Shown here in pieces: positions 9,947 to 20,241 of a stretch of DNA of 64,000 nt. The stretch spans positions 1 through 64,000 of the forward strand of contig CAVPDG010000031.1 of NCBI GenBank assembly GCA_963702535.1, written 5' to 3'. How positions within the stretch are numbered: position 1 is the stretch's first letter; the number at the start of each line of letters is the position of its first letter. A program made the position numbers and the translations under genes. Source of the DNA: CAVPDG01 sp963702535. Lineage in GTDB: Bacteria; Chloroflexota; Anaerolineae; Anaerolineales; UBA4823. The notes under the pieces were generated by a model. That model made no database searches and was not told the origin of the DNA. It saw nothing but the letters and a program-made list of their open reading frames with translations.

Positions 9947-10491
9947 TTAGGGTGTAGGCGAGCGTTCCCGCCTGCTCTCGATTAAATTGTACAGCTCCCA
10001 TGCCAGCATGGCGCCTGCCAACCCGAAATAAAGCCAGATACCCCATAACTGGGCTGGATGGAAGACCTCGGCGAACGTTGCCATCAGCAGACCCAAACCC
10101 AGGGCCAGCCCCCAGGAAATCACACTGAATATCTGGAAAGACCGGTTATTTGGGGATCTCACCCGCAGCAGGGTGCTGGTCACGGCAGGAGGACCATAAG
10201 TAAAGCCGGGAGGATAATTAGAAATTCCCGGCCACGCTCGGAGAGTACAAGCTCTCCTGATAAGAATTGAGAAATCAATGATGGGATAGCCAAAGTAGAA
10301 AAAGAAAGAACGAAGGCGCCCGACATCCGTCCAACGCAGTTGCCGTTCTCTAACAGGAGAAAAGGAGGGTGGCAAAACTCTGGTGGCGGGACGCCGTCGC
10401 CTTCGTAGCCCCAGGGACCCACGATGGCGATCAGCAGCAGCACAAATACCAGCATACGAACCCAGTTCTTGTGCTGACTGATCCAGGCCAT
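9947..10491 (-). CDS. Membrane protein, first gene of the cluster (one frameshift)
   Basis: About 181 residues. The first frame (MAWISQHKNWVRMLVFVLLL to PALLMVLLP) breaks near 10183 and continues as AVTSTLLRVRSPNNRSF through ISWGLALGLGLLMATF to the stop at 9947. Adding one base restores it. Five hydrophobic segments are predicted, with a basic C-terminus (ESRRERSPTP). Strong AGGAGG seven bases before the ATG. No known family. About 170 bases of empty DNA separate it from the next gene of the cluster. Confidence 0.6.
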
Positions 10492-10974
10492 GGCTTGCCT
10501 CCTTAAGGTTTGTCACGCGGTGGATGGCATGTGTTTCTCTTTTTCAGTATATATCATTTACCCCTTCAAAACAACAGCGACAATTTGATTGGGTGCATGT
10601 CCCGTTTTAGGCGCAAAATAGCGAAAATCTCACTTTTCGCAAGTGTGGTCGTCTCACCTTTGGCATCCGGTGGGCAAGAAAAGTATGGTTACGTTCCTTA
10701 CACTCCACGCCAATGTTTCCGAATATCGAAAAGGCTTTCAGGGGTAAAATGCTCGGCTTCTCGAGATGGTTACATAAGAGTAGTGGAAAGGCTCAAAGTG
10801 AACATAGGGGGGTATCCCCCTCACTTCCTCATCTCACCAATCCAGGCTACCTGAGCCTGGGCCATACAACTGAATAGGGACGCTGATCCCATACCGTGAT
10901 GCAAGCCCGCCTCACCTCGAGGCGGACCTTTTGCATTTAATCACCCCGCACCCTAAAAGAAAGGAGGTAAACCC
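10492..10974. other. Intergenic region with terminator-like leader
   Basis: No supported gene; the longest plus-strand frame (10510-10854) has no ribosome site or family resemblance. The right part has a hairpin CCAGGCT/AGCCTGG near 10842-10860 and the stronger one listed at 10901-10936. Confidence 0.5.
10901..10936 (+). terminator. Terminator/attenuator hairpin
   Basis: CCGCCTC (10907-10913), five-base loop, GAGGCGG (10919-10925), then ACCTTTTG. Flanking ATGCAA...TTGCAT extends the stem. It lies about 40 bases ahead of the broken gene at 10975, so it could be an attenuator for it. Confidence 0.5.
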
Positions 10975-11336
10975 ATGATTCCCATGCTGTTCGGCATGTT
11001 CAAGTCGAGGGAGCAGCCTGTCATGTACAGCGAGCTTAAATCGTTAAGCGGCAAGTAGTGCTTAACGCTGACACAAAATGATCCGGCGCTGATGTTTGTG
11101 AACGAGCTAGGGGTGACGATCGAATATCCTTCGGGGAACCAACTGGAAATCCCCGCTCGCTGATGGTGGAAGCCATGCGACTACTTCAAGCGCAGGGGGT
11201 ATTGACGCTGGAGGATGTGCATTACAAGATCACGAATGAGAACGGTCCGCAAACGGACCGGCTGATGGCCGTGCTCAGGGAGCTACCCGGGGTGACGTTC
11301 AGCGCCAGGCCGCGAGCCTTGTATTGGAAGCGTTGA
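10975..11336 (+). pseudogene. Broken paralogue of the 8457-8780 gene
   Basis: AAGGAGG precedes ATG 10975. The reading resembles the intact copy (YSELKSLSGK, then an in-frame TAG at 11056-11058, then CLTLTQNDPALMF). After a one-base shift near 11145 it continues MVEAMRLLQAQGVLTLEDVH and RLMAVLRELPGVTFSARP. One nonsense codon plus one frameshift make it probably non-functional, though the ribosome site is well kept. It ends at the TGA at 11334-11336. Confidence 0.75.
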
Positions 11337-11380
11337 ATTGTGTAGGCCCGGTATCCTCCCTATGCGGATATAATACATCC

Positions 11381-11581
11381 ATGGTCAATAAAACAAGAAG
11401 TATCCAACCGGTTGTTAAAATCGCCCGGCTCAGTACTCAAAAAAGCGATTTCCAATACTGGCAATCTCAATCCTATGTTGACCGTCTTTCCACCTTAGAA
11501 GAAATACGGGCAGAGTATCATCGCTGGAGCGGGAATGCTCAACCAGGACTTCAAAGAGTTTATTCAATTACTAAACGATAA
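11381..11581 (+). CDS. Small protein paired with a nucleotidyltransferase (possible antitoxin)
   Basis: A 66-residue basic protein from ATG 11381 (MVNKTRSIQPVVKIARLSTQ), with the segment FQYWQSQSYVDRLSTLEEIR and a C-terminal LQRVYSITKR. Proteins with (F/Y)(x)YWxxxSYxERLxxLExIR commonly sit directly before nucleotidyltransferase-like genes of the AbiEii type. Here the next gene starts 47 bases before this one stops. A toxin-antitoxin role is inferred from this arrangement. Confidence 0.65.
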   Translation: MVNKTRSIQPVVKIARLSTQKSDFQYWQSQSYVDRLSTLEEIRAEYHRWSGNAQPGLQRVYSITKR

Positions 11582-11972
11582 TCAGGTTCGTTACCTGGTT
11601 GTCGGGGGATATGCGGTCGCGTTACATGGTTATCCGAGATATACCAAAGACATGGATATCTGGATCGAATTGGCGCAGGAAAATGCGGACCATCTCGTCA
11701 AAGCGCTAGCGCAATTTGGCTTTGCATCATTAGGGCTAAAGGAAAGCGATTTCCTTGTGGAAGATCAGATCATCCAATTGGGCTACGCGCCCAACCGCAT
11801 TGACATCCTGACCACCTTGCCTGGGGTGACATTCGCCGCATGCTACGACAAGCGATTGTCTGTTGAGATCGACGGCGTAAAGGTTAACTTCATCGATTTG
11901 GGAAACCTGCGCAAGAACAAGAAAGCTTCAGGAAGATTGCAAGATTTAGCCGATCTGGAGAACCTGGAATAG
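11535..11972 (+). CDS. Nucleotidyltransferase-fold protein (AbiEii/DUF6036-like)
   Basis: A 145-residue protein. The pol-beta-type signature GGYAVALHG (about 25-33) is followed by YTKDMDIWIE with two Asp as metal ligands, and a later IDILTTLPGV strand. The C-terminal segment DLGNLRKNKKASGRLQDLADLENL is typical of the family. GGAG lies upstream of the ATG, inside the previous gene, so translation is coupled. Relatives act as the enzymatic half of type IV/VII-like toxin-antitoxin or abortive-infection modules; the target here is unknown. Confidence 0.75.
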   Translation: MLNQDFKEFIQLLNDNQVRYLVVGGYAVALHGYPRYTKDMDIWIELAQENADHLVKALAQFGFASLGLKESDFLVEDQIIQLGYAPNRIDILTTLPGVTFAACYDKRLSVEIDGVKVNFIDLGNLRKNKKASGRLQDLADLENLE

Positions 11973-12052
11973 GTAGGGTCGAAGCGGTCAACACCTTAAC
12001 CGCCCCGCCGTGACGCGCCCTCCCCACGCTCATCGAGCTACCCCTCACCGCT

Positions 12053-12115
12053 AACGTTTACTCCCGAGCGTCCTTTTCGGGGCGTCAACCGCCAACCACA
12101 AACGTTTACTCCCGA
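12053..12115 (+). repeat. 15-bp direct repeat
   Basis: AACGTTTACTCCCGA occurs at 12053-12067 and 12101-12115 in non-coding DNA between two converging genes. Function unknown. Confidence 0.5.
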
Positions 12116-12138
12116 CTGCAATTGAGGGACGTCCCCCT

Positions 12139-12411
12139 CTAAATCCCCGCCCCGCTCAAGATTTCCAGCGCATGCTGCACGGCGGCTGTCAGGGATGGGT
12201 GCGAGGCCTCATAGCGCTGGATGCTCTCACCGATCTGCTCAAGAAACAACTCGTCGTCATCCTCCTCGGAGGCCTGCTCGCGCGCCAGGACAGCCCGGAT
12301 GTGGCCCTCCAGATGATGCAATTGCTCGCGCGCCTCGTCGTCCAGGTCGTCCGCCCCTTCCAGCTCCTGGTGCAGCTTTTCAACGGCTTCGTTCAGCTCG
12401 GGATCGTCCAT
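12139..12411 (-). CDS. DUF4404 family protein
   Basis: A 90-residue acidic, helical protein. It begins MDDPELNEAVEKLHQELEGA and ends HPSLTAAVQHALEILSGAGI, matching the short DUF4404 family, whose members are uncharacterised cytosolic helical proteins. AGGAGG lies eight bases before the ATG. No partner gene is adjacent. Confidence 0.75.
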   Translation of the reverse strand: MDDPELNEAVEKLHQELEGADDLDDEAREQLHHLEGHIRAVLAREQASEEDDDELFLEQIGESIQRYEASHPSLTAAVQHALEILSGAGI

Positions 12412-12783
12412 CAGAGTGCCTCCTACGATTAATCGATCGTTACCTGCCGGATATCTTTATTATAACTTGCCTCTCAAAAAAATCACCCTTGACAAAGCAG
12501 AACAAATGTGCTGATATTGCTCTGGCGCATCCTGCTGCCTGATCTGATTGCTCGATAACATCTTTCCAACCTTACAGGATGCGCCTCGGGCTTTCCAGCC
12601 CCAATCCGCCTTCCTTCTCACTCACAAAGCGCCTCCGCTGGTTTGCCCGGTGTTCTGCTGTCGGAGCCAGGAAATATCTTGTATAATGATCGAAATCGCT
12701 GCATCCCTATCTCTCTACCCTCGCCGCTGCTCGGGGGTGGCAAGCGGAGTTCCACTTTTTATGTGTTCGCTTGGGAGGGATAG
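12412..12783. other. Intergenic region, divergent promoters
   Basis: It separates the minus-strand DUF4404 gene from the plus-strand peptidase gene. A TATAAT-like box (TGTATAATG, about 12680-12688) lies ~100 bases before ATG 12784. No gene seen. Confidence 0.4.
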
Positions 12784-14315
12784 ATGAACGCACCCCGTTG
12801 GCTGCTTAAATCCATGTGCCTCGCCTGCTGCTGCGCCATCCTCTTGGCGCAGGCTTCCTGCGCCGCCTCTGAAAAGCCCCGCCCGCCGGCGGTTTATACG
12901 CCGGGCGACTGCCCCTACAAGCTGCCCACCAGCTACAAGGTGGAGTGTGGCGTGCTGCACGGTGAGGGAGAACCGCAGCGACCCGCAGAGCAAAACCATC
13001 CAGCATCCAGGTGGCGGTGGTCAAGACGGATAACCCCGCTCCTGCCCCGCATCCGGTCGTCTACCTGGCGGGCGGTCCGGGCTCCTCCGCCTCGGGCGAG
13101 TTGAGCATTGGCTTTGGACCTTATGCCGAGCTGCTCGAGAGCCGGGATCTCATCCTGGTCGACCAGCGCGGCACAGGCGCTTCGCAGCCTTCTCTCGCCT
13201 GTCCCGAGTACCGCCAGGCGTATTTTGATGCCCTCAGCCAGCAGTTGCCCTACCAGGAGTTCTCAGCCGCCGCCATGGCAGCCCTGCCCGCCTGCCGGCA
13301 GCGCTTGCAGTCCGAAGGCGTCGACCTGAGCGCTTATAACAACGCCGAGAGCGCCGCCGATCTGGAAGACCTGCGCCAGGCGCTGGGTTACGCCCAGTGG
13401 GACTTGCTGGGCACCTCCTATGGCACGCGCCTGGCGCTCACCGTGCTGCGCGATTTCCCCGCCGGCGTGCGCACCGCCATCCTGGACTCCACCTTCCTGC
13501 CGCAGGTGGAGCCGTATTCCGGCTGGGTCTTGAGCCAGGAGCGCGCCTTCCGCCTCTTGTTCGACCGCTGCGCCGCCGACGCCGCCTGCCATGCCGCATA
13601 TCCCACCCTGGAGCAGGATTTCTACGCCTTGCTGGCGAAGCTGGACGCTGAGCCGCTGATTGTGGAGAAAGCCAACCCATTCAGCCAGAAGAAATACGAG
13701 GTGCGGGTGGATGGTGACATGCTGGTCACGCTGCTCTTCAATATCTTTTACGATGCCGCTGCCATCCCCTACATCCCCAAGATCATCGCGGATGCGTTTC
13801 AGGGCAACGGGAAAACCCTCGCCCGCTTCATGGACCCGCTCTTTATCCTCCCTTCGGTGATTGCCTGGGGGATGCATTATTCGGTGATGTGCTCGACAGA
13901 ATCCACCTTCACCGCTTACTCGCAGGTCGAGAAAAGCGTCGCCAAGGCTGATCCTGTTCTGCGGCGCGGCAACCTCAACGACCAGCGCCTCTCTCTGGAG
14001 ACCTGCGCCGCATGGGATCGGGATGATCCCGGCATGGAGGAGAACCGCCCCGTCAAATCCTCGGTGCCCACTCTGGTGCTTTCCGGCGAGTTCGACCCCG
14101 TCACACCGCCGGAGTGGGGCGAGCAGACCGCCAAAGCGCTGAAGAATGGCTATTTCTACCTGTTCCCTGGCGTCACCCACGGCGTCATCTGGTGGAACGA
14201 CTTCACCGGCGGTTGCGCCAACCGGATGGTGACTTCCTTCCTGGACGATCCGTCCAAAGCGCCGGACTCGAGCTGCCTGGCGCAGGTTCCGCCTCTGGAA
14301 TTTGTCACGCCTTAG
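12784..14315 (+). CDS. Exported alpha/beta hydrolase, tripeptidyl-aminopeptidase (TAP)-like, family S33 (two frameshifts)
   Basis: About 510 residues. The signal sequence (SMCLACCCAILLAQASCAAS; the Cys could be a lipoprotein site, but the lipobox is poor) is followed by the mature start PYKLPTSYKVECGVL. Two compensating shifts lie between about 12960 and 13008; the repaired link reads VRENRSDPQSKTIQ, then VAVVKTDNP. Then come the oxyanion loop VVYLAGGPGSS, the nucleophile elbow GTSYGTR, the acid in SGEFDPVTPPEWG and the His in GVTHGVIWW. The C-terminal part is the TAP-like domain. Family members release tri- or dipeptides or prolyl residues outside the membrane. Not in an operon with recognised peptide importers. 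Confidence 0.8.
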
Positions 14316-14531
14316 CCTGCCGCTCATTGCCCGCTCATGCGCTGGCGCAGGATTCTTACGACAATCCTCCCATAGCGCTGGGCGGGTTTGGTTCTATAAT
14401 TGGCGGCAGCCAGGAAGAGCCGGGCATGTGCAGCCGGTTGTCCGGCACGCAGCGGTTGGGGTTTTACGGAACTATCCCGCTTGTGGGCACGTCTCAGATT
14501 CAGAATGACCCGCATGCTCAGAGGAGTACTC

Positions 14532-15709
14532 ATGATCCGCTCTACCCGATTTGGTTTGCTCATTTTGCTGCTGGCTGCCAGCCTTGCTCAGCGCCTGCGC
14601 CGCGCCGCTACCGCCTGCCACGCCCACCACCGAAGCCGGTCCCCCGCAGACGCTGCCCCCTGTTGCCAGCCCGGCGGCGTTTGCCACCATCACGCCCCTG
14701 ACGTCTGCCACCCCGAGCCAACCGCCGCAGCGCCCACGGATGTCGCTCCCCCGCCGCCTGCCGATCTGACCGCCTTCGCGAACCTGGCATACCGCATCCC
14801 CGGGCTGGCGCAGACCTTCCCCGAGACCGGCGGGACGATCCAGCTCACGGATGGCGTCTATCGACCAGCCCATCCCCAACTCCTCCGCCAGCCTGCACGT
14901 GGAGCTGCTCAACGGCGTCAGCGGCGACTTGAACGGCGACGGGCTCACCGATGGCGCAGCCGTCCTGCTGATGGATACCGGCGGCTCGGGCAGGTTCATC
15001 TACCTGGCAACCCTGCTGGACCAGGATGGTCAACTGGCTAATAACGCCACGGCATTCCTCGGCGACCGCGTGCGCGTGGAGGATATCACCATCGATGGCA
15101 ATGCCGTGCGCCTGGCGCTGACCCGGCACGCCCCCGAAGACCCGCAGTGCTGTCCCACGCTGCAGGAAAATGCCGTCTATGTGCTCGTTGGGGATCTGCT
15201 TGCCCCGCGGCATGGCGGAGGCGGGTTTGCAGGCGTTCAAGGCTGTCCAGGCGTTGCGCGATCAGGATATGCCTGCCCTGGCAGGCCTGGCGCACCCCAC
15301 CCTCGGCATCCGCTTCTCTCCCTACGCCACCGTGAAGCCGGAAGACCTGGTTTTCACCCCCGAGCAGATCGCCAATCTGCTGCAAGACCCCACCGTCTAT
15401 ACCTGGGGCGCCTTCGATGGCTCTGGCGAGCCGATCCAGCTGGCGTACCCCGATTATCATGCCCGCTTCGTCTACAGCGGTGAGTTTGCCAGCCCGGACC
15501 AGGTGAGCTTCAACCAGCGCACCGGCGTGAGCAATTCCATCGACAACAGCCAGGAGTTCTACCCCGGGTCCGTGGTGGTGGAGTTCTACCTGGCGCCCAA
15601 AGACCCGCAGTACGGCGGGCTGGACTGGCAGTCGCTGCGCCTGGTCATGGTGCAGGAAGGCGGCGCCTGGTACATCATCGGCATCATCCACGACCAGTGG
15701 ACGATTTAA
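14532..15709 (+). CDS. Lipoprotein of unknown function (several frameshifts)
   Basis: ATG 14532 has GAGGAG upstream. The start MIRSTRFGLLILLLA leads to a lipobox LLSAC in the next frame, then a Pro/Thr-rich linker (TPTTEAGPPQTLPP). A second segment, ADLTAFANLAYRIPG, is followed by an FG-GAP/EF-like piece (GVSGDLNGDGLTDGAAV) and then a C-terminal domain from about 15215 (QALRDQDMPALAGLAHPTLG to IIGIIHDQWTI). At least four frame changes (about 14590, 14730, 14860, 15215) are needed, so the exact sequence is uncertain. The C-terminal domain with its GxRFSPYA and WGxFDGSGEPI motifs recurs in unnamed bacterial lipoproteins. Confidence 0.6.
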
Positions 15710-15754
15710 GTCACGTGAGCTCGGAGAAGACGCGTTTCTCTAGTCCAATTTCGG

Positions 15755-17324
15755 CTAAACTAGCCTTTCGATCGTCACGAAGGTCACATCGTCCTCCTGC
15801 TCCCAGCCGGGACCTGTGAACGTCTGCAGGTGTTCCATCATGGCGCGGATCAGCCCATCGCCCCTCGCCTCGCTGCGCCTCAGGTAGCTCTCCAGCCTGT
15901 CCTCGCCGAACATAACGCCCTGCGGGTCGTGGGCTTCCACCAGCCCGTCGCTGTACATCAACACGCCCTCGCCGGGCTGCAACACGGTGTGCATTTCTTC
16001 ATATTCCATATCCGGGAAGAGCCCCAGCGGCATGCCGCACGCGTAAAGCTCCTTGATCCCATCCCGCGTGCGCTGGTAGGGCAGGTTTTGACCGGCGTTG
16101 GCAAAGGCGATCTCTCCGCTGTGCGGGTCCAGGATCGCCAGGAAACAGGTGACGAACATATTGCGCGGCATATCCTGGCAGAGCAGGTCATTCACCTGCG
16201 CCAGCAGCTTGCCCGGCGATTCACAGCAGTCGCTGCGGGCGCTGGCAACCACGGCGCGCAGCACGCTGCGCGTGTTCGCCATCACCAGCGCGGCGGGCAC
16301 GCCCTTGTTGGAGACGTCGGCGATCACCAGCCCGGTGCGCCCATCCGGAAAGCTTAGAAAATCGTAGAAATCGCCGCCCACCGCCTGCGCCGGCTGCCAG
16401 AGTGCATCCACCTGCCAGCCGGGCATCTCCGGCAGGTTGCGCGGCAGCAAGCCAGCTTGCACCTGCCGCGCCACCTGCAGATCGCGCTCCATGCGCACGT
16501 GCTCCAGCTCCATCTGGTGCAGGTGGGCGATCTCGATCGCCGGGGCGGTCTGCAGTGCGATGGCTGCCAGCAGCTTGAGATCCCCGGCGGAATACTGCCG
16601 CTCGCCCTCGCCTGCCATCAGGATCGCTCCGAACACCCCCTGCTCCGACTTGAGCGGGGCGCACAGCAGCGAGACGCTCTCTCCCTCCATGCCGGCAAAG
16701 GTCTCCGCAGCCGGGACGCCGTTCGCCAGCTCGGGCTCTCCGCTTTGCAGCACACGCCCCCAGCACGCCCTCGGAGCGCTCGGCGCCTGGCTTCAAGCGC
16801 CGCGGCGATCCACAGGTCGCCAGCAGCAGCACGCCGAACTCCTCGTGGTCGGAGAGCAGCACCATGCCGGCTTGCGCCGGGATCAGCGGGTTGGCTTCAT
16901 TCAGGGCGATGCGGGCGATCGCTTCCGGGTGTGGGGAGGATACCAGCTTCTCGGCGAGGCGATAGAGCAGGTGCAGCTCCCGGTATTTGTCCAGCACCTC
17001 TGCAGCCAGGGCGCGTTTTTCGTCCTCCTGCTCGAGCTGGAAGGCAAGGAAGCTCGCCAGTCGCTCGCCCCAATGCGATCCTGGACGGGCGAGGACATAT
17101 CCATTCACCTCGTTGTTGAAGATCACCGGGGCGCGCTCGTGCGGCGCCGGCGCATCCGCCGGACCCTGCGTCCTGGCGGCTGTCGTTGGCATCTGCCCCA
17201 CCAGCAGCCTGTTCTGATCGTCCAGGATCGCCAGGGGATCGTTCACCGCCGCCAGCACCGCCTCCAGGAGGACGGTGGTGCTCTTGCCTTTGCCTAACAT
17301 TTTCTTCAGCGTTATGGCTGCCAT
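15755..17324 (-). CDS. GAF-domain SpoIIE/PP2C-type protein serine phosphatase (one frameshift)
   Basis: About 523 residues. Residues 1-110 form an uncharacterised N-terminal region, followed by a GAF domain (KYRELHLLYRLAEKL to LLAAIALQTAPAIEIA). A coiled linker (MERDLQVARQVQAGLLP) leads into the SpoIIE phosphatase core with metal motifs GGDFYDF, ADVSNKGVPAAL, FANAGQN, YSDGLVEA and EQEDDVTFV. The frame breaks at a run of five C (16757-16761); removing one base restores GVLGRVLQSGE. AAGGAAG precedes the ATG. Last gene of the minus-strand signalling operon beginning at 21657; likely the output enzyme of the two-component pair. Confidence 0.85.
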
Positions 17325-17407
17325 CCAACTTCCTTTATTTGCCTGTCATCAGATCGGAGTACCGCAATTCAGGGAGGCGAACCCCGAAGATTGGGGTGCG
17401 AACCGGT

Positions 17408-17797
17408 TTAGCCTGCCAGCACCCGCTGGGCGAGCTCGAGCAGCTCATCGGGGTCGAAAGGCTTGGTCATGTAAAGGTCGGCGCCGGCCTCCATGCCGAT
17501 CTGGCGATCGTACTCCTGCCCCTTGGCGGTGAGCAGCACGATGTAGACCTGTTGCATGCCGGCGGTCTGCTTCACTTCCCGGCACACGTCGAAACCGTTC
17601 ATGCGCGGCATCATCACGTCCAGGAAGACGAGCGCCGGCGCTTGCGCCAGAATCTTCTGCAAGGCGTCAGCGCCGTTCTCTGCGCTGAGTACCTCAATCT
17701 CTATGCCATCGATGTCTTCCAGCGTCTGCTCGATCAACAAGCGGATGAAGGCTTCGTCGTCGGCGATTAATACTTTCTTAGGCGCGGGCTCGGTCAT
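17408..17797 (-). CDS. Single-domain response regulator (CheY-like)
   Basis: A 129-residue receiver domain with no output domain. The acidic pair is Asp13/Asp14 (LIADDEAF), phospho-acceptor Asp60 (VFLDVMMP), Thr90 and Lys112 (MTKPF). GAGGAA precedes the ATG. It lies between the histidine kinase (stop 17822) and the SpoIIE phosphatase (start 17324), so it probably relays the phosphoryl signal between them or by protein contact. Confidence 0.93.
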   Translation of the reverse strand: MTEPAPKKVLIADDEAFIRLLIEQTLEDIDGIEIEVLSAENGADALQKILAQAPALVFLDVMMPRMNGFDVCREVKQTAGMQQVYIVLLTAKGQEYDRQIGMEAGADLYMTKPFDPDELLELAQRVLAG

Positions 17798-17821
17798 AAC
17801 AAGTTCCTCAATTCATTTGGT

Positions 17822-20241
17822 TTACGCGGCGTCCGGCATTGCCTCGACCGCTTCTTCAACGACCGGCACGGTGAAGGCAAAGGTGCTCCCCTGCCCGGGC
17901 TGGCTTTCTACCCAGATGCGCCCGGCATGGTGCTCTACAATCTCCTTGCTGATCGCCAAGCCCAGTCCGGTGCCTTTGGGCTTGCTGGTGAGGGCGTCGC
18001 CGACCTGGGTGAATTTCTCGAAGAGGTGTTCCTGGTCCTTCGGGTCGATGCCGACGCCCTGATCCGTGACGCGCACGGTCACGGCGCTCCCCTGGCTGCT
18101 TGCCGCCACCAGGATCACGCCCTGCGGCGAGAATTTGACCGCGTTGGAGATCAGGTTGATCACCACCTGCAGCAGCTTATCCGGATCGGCTCTCACCATG
18201 GGTAGGATGGGGGGGATGTCCAGTACCAGCGACAGCGGTTTGCCATCGAATAACGCCGCGGTGGCGGCAGCCGCGTGCCGGATCGTGTCGCCAGCCGAAA
18301 CGGGCTGGAAATGCCATTCCATCTTGCCCGCCTCGATCTTCTCCAGGTCGAGCAGGTTGTTGATCAGCGTGGTCAGGCGCTGACCCTCAGACAGGATGAT
18401 CTCCAGGTTCTCATCCACCTGCCCCATGGCTTTTTGCGTGCGGGTATCGGATTGGAGAACATGCGGGAAGATGCGCTCATCCAGGCGCTTTTGTACGATG
18501 CGTGCGAATCCCAGGATCGAGACCAGGGGAGTGCGCAGCTCGTGGCTCACATTTGCCAGGAAGATGCTCTTGGAAGCGTTGGCGGCGTCGGCAGCCTGGC
18601 GCGCCAGCTCCATCTGGCGGGCGTATTCCACGCTCTGCTCGTACAGGCGGGCGTTATCGATTGCCACACCGATCTGCTGACCGATGGCAGCCGGCACGGC
18701 GAGCGCTTCCTCGCTGGGCGGGAGGATATCATGGCTGATCACGTTCATGGCGCCCACCACCTTTTCCTGCGCCACGAGCGGGATGCTGACCACGGTCTGC
18801 CAGCCCCCTTTTTCGAGCGCCTGGCGGATGCCGCCCGGGGGATAATCGCGCACCAGGCGGGAGGCAGGGTGCTGCGTTTCCAGCACCTGGCGGATGATGC
18901 TGGAATTGAGCGGCAGGTTATCGCCCAGCGCCACCATCTCAGTTCCCAGGTTGCGGTGCGTCACCTGCACCAGCGATTGTGTCTCCTCGTCCAGGCGAAA
19001 GATAGCCCCGCCTTGCATGCCCATCACTTCAATGGTCTCATCCAATGCGTCCTGCAGGATGCGCTCCAGGTCGAGCGAGCGGCTGACCACCCCGGCAACG
19101 GCGTTCAATGCAGAAAGCTCCTGGGTGCGCTGCGCCACGCGCGTCTCCAGCATCTCGTAGGACTCTTTGAGCTGGGCTGCCATGGCGTTGAACTGGTTTG
19201 CCAGCCCTTCCAGCTCGTCTCCGGTGGGCACGGAGATGGTTTGCGAGAAATCTCCATCGGCGATGCGCTGGGCTGCGGCAATGAACTCCGCTATCGGGAC
19301 CGGTGATGCGGCGCACGCCGACCAATACGACAATGCTGGGGATGATCACGCCCAAGCCGAGCAGGATGAGCAGCGTGCGCCGCACACCCAGGCTGGGGCG
19401 GATCAGCTCCGCCCATTCCTCTTCCACCACCAGCGTCCAGTGGGTGCGGGGCACAGGCGCATACCCGGCGACGATATCCTTGCCTAGTTGCGAGCGCGTG
19501 CGCAAGGCGCCGACCTGCCCCTTCAGGGCTTGCGTGGCTGCCGGGTGTTCTGCGAACATCTTCCCGATCTGGTTGAAATCCGAAGCATAAATGACCTCGC
19601 CTTTGCCATCCACGAGGTAGGCGCTGCCGGTGCGACCAATGCGCAGCTTGATGAGCGTGCCGTAGAAGGGGCTGACCGCGCTGGCGTCCAGGCGGAACAT
19701 GCCCAGCGCCACCCCTTTGAACTCATTGTTATCCCCTTGGATCGGCACGGCGATCGAGATCACATCCTCGCCGGTCGGTCCGTCCGGCTCGACATCCGTG
19801 ATCACCAGTCCGGGCTGGCGGACCATACTCGCGAAAGAATACCCGGTCCGACCAGTCCTGACCCAAGAGTTCCATCCGCTCCGGATCGGCTGCCACCACC
19901 ACGCCCAGGTTGTTCAACAGGTAGGCGCCGGCGTCGAACAGGACTAGCTGGTTGTGGAAGGCGCGCAGGGCGACGCGCTGCTCGTTGCGCGCCCCGTGAC
20001 TGACGCCCGGTTGGCGGGATAAGTTGGTCAGGCGGTCGATGTATTCCTCGAACCCGCTCGAAAGCTCGCTGGCGGAGAGGCGCGTCAGCTCGGCGTCGCG
20101 CTGGATGGCTACATCTTCGGTCACATTCTGGTAAGAGATGTAGGTGGTCAGGGCTACGAGCAGCAGAATAATCGCCGTGGGGATGAATGACCAGGCGATA
20201 ATTTTGGTACGCAGCTTGGACCTCAAGCGGGGGATGAGCAC
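17822..20241 (-). CDS. Cache-HAMP-GAF sensor histidine kinase (two frameshifts)
   Basis: About 805 residues read in three frames joined near 19828 and 19312. Order: TM1 (AWSFIPTAIILLLVAL), extracellular double-Cache domain (FDAGAYLLNNLGVVVAADPE; RIGRTGSAYLVDGKGEVIYA), TM2 (TLLILLGLGVIIPSIVVLV), HAMP (IADGDFSQTISVPTGDELE), GAF, then HisKA with the phospho-acceptor His in VSHELRTPL. The HATPase domain follows (N-box NLISNAVKFS, G1 DQGVGID, G2 GTGLGLAI). The start codon is GTG 20241, overlapping the end of the binding-protein gene upstream. Periplasmic ligand sensing, perhaps through that binding protein. Confidence 0.87.

Noticed and set aside
10510..10854. A 114-residue plus-strand frame
   Set aside because: No ribosome site, no membrane or domain pattern, and it lies in a promoter/terminator-rich gap.
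12053..12115. CRISPR array
   Set aside because: Only two 15-bp repeats, 33 bases apart, no further units and no cas genes.
13263..14327. A 354-residue minus-strand frame
   Set aside because: Antisense shadow of the TAP-like peptidase, caused by high GC codon bias.
16757..16761. Programmed ribosomal frameshifting at homopolymers
   Set aside because: The same kind of break occurs in dozens of unrelated genes, with no shared slippery heptamer or downstream structure.
18275..19306. A 343-residue plus-strand frame
   Set aside because: Shadow of the histidine kinase; His- and Arg-rich low-complexity translation without motifs.
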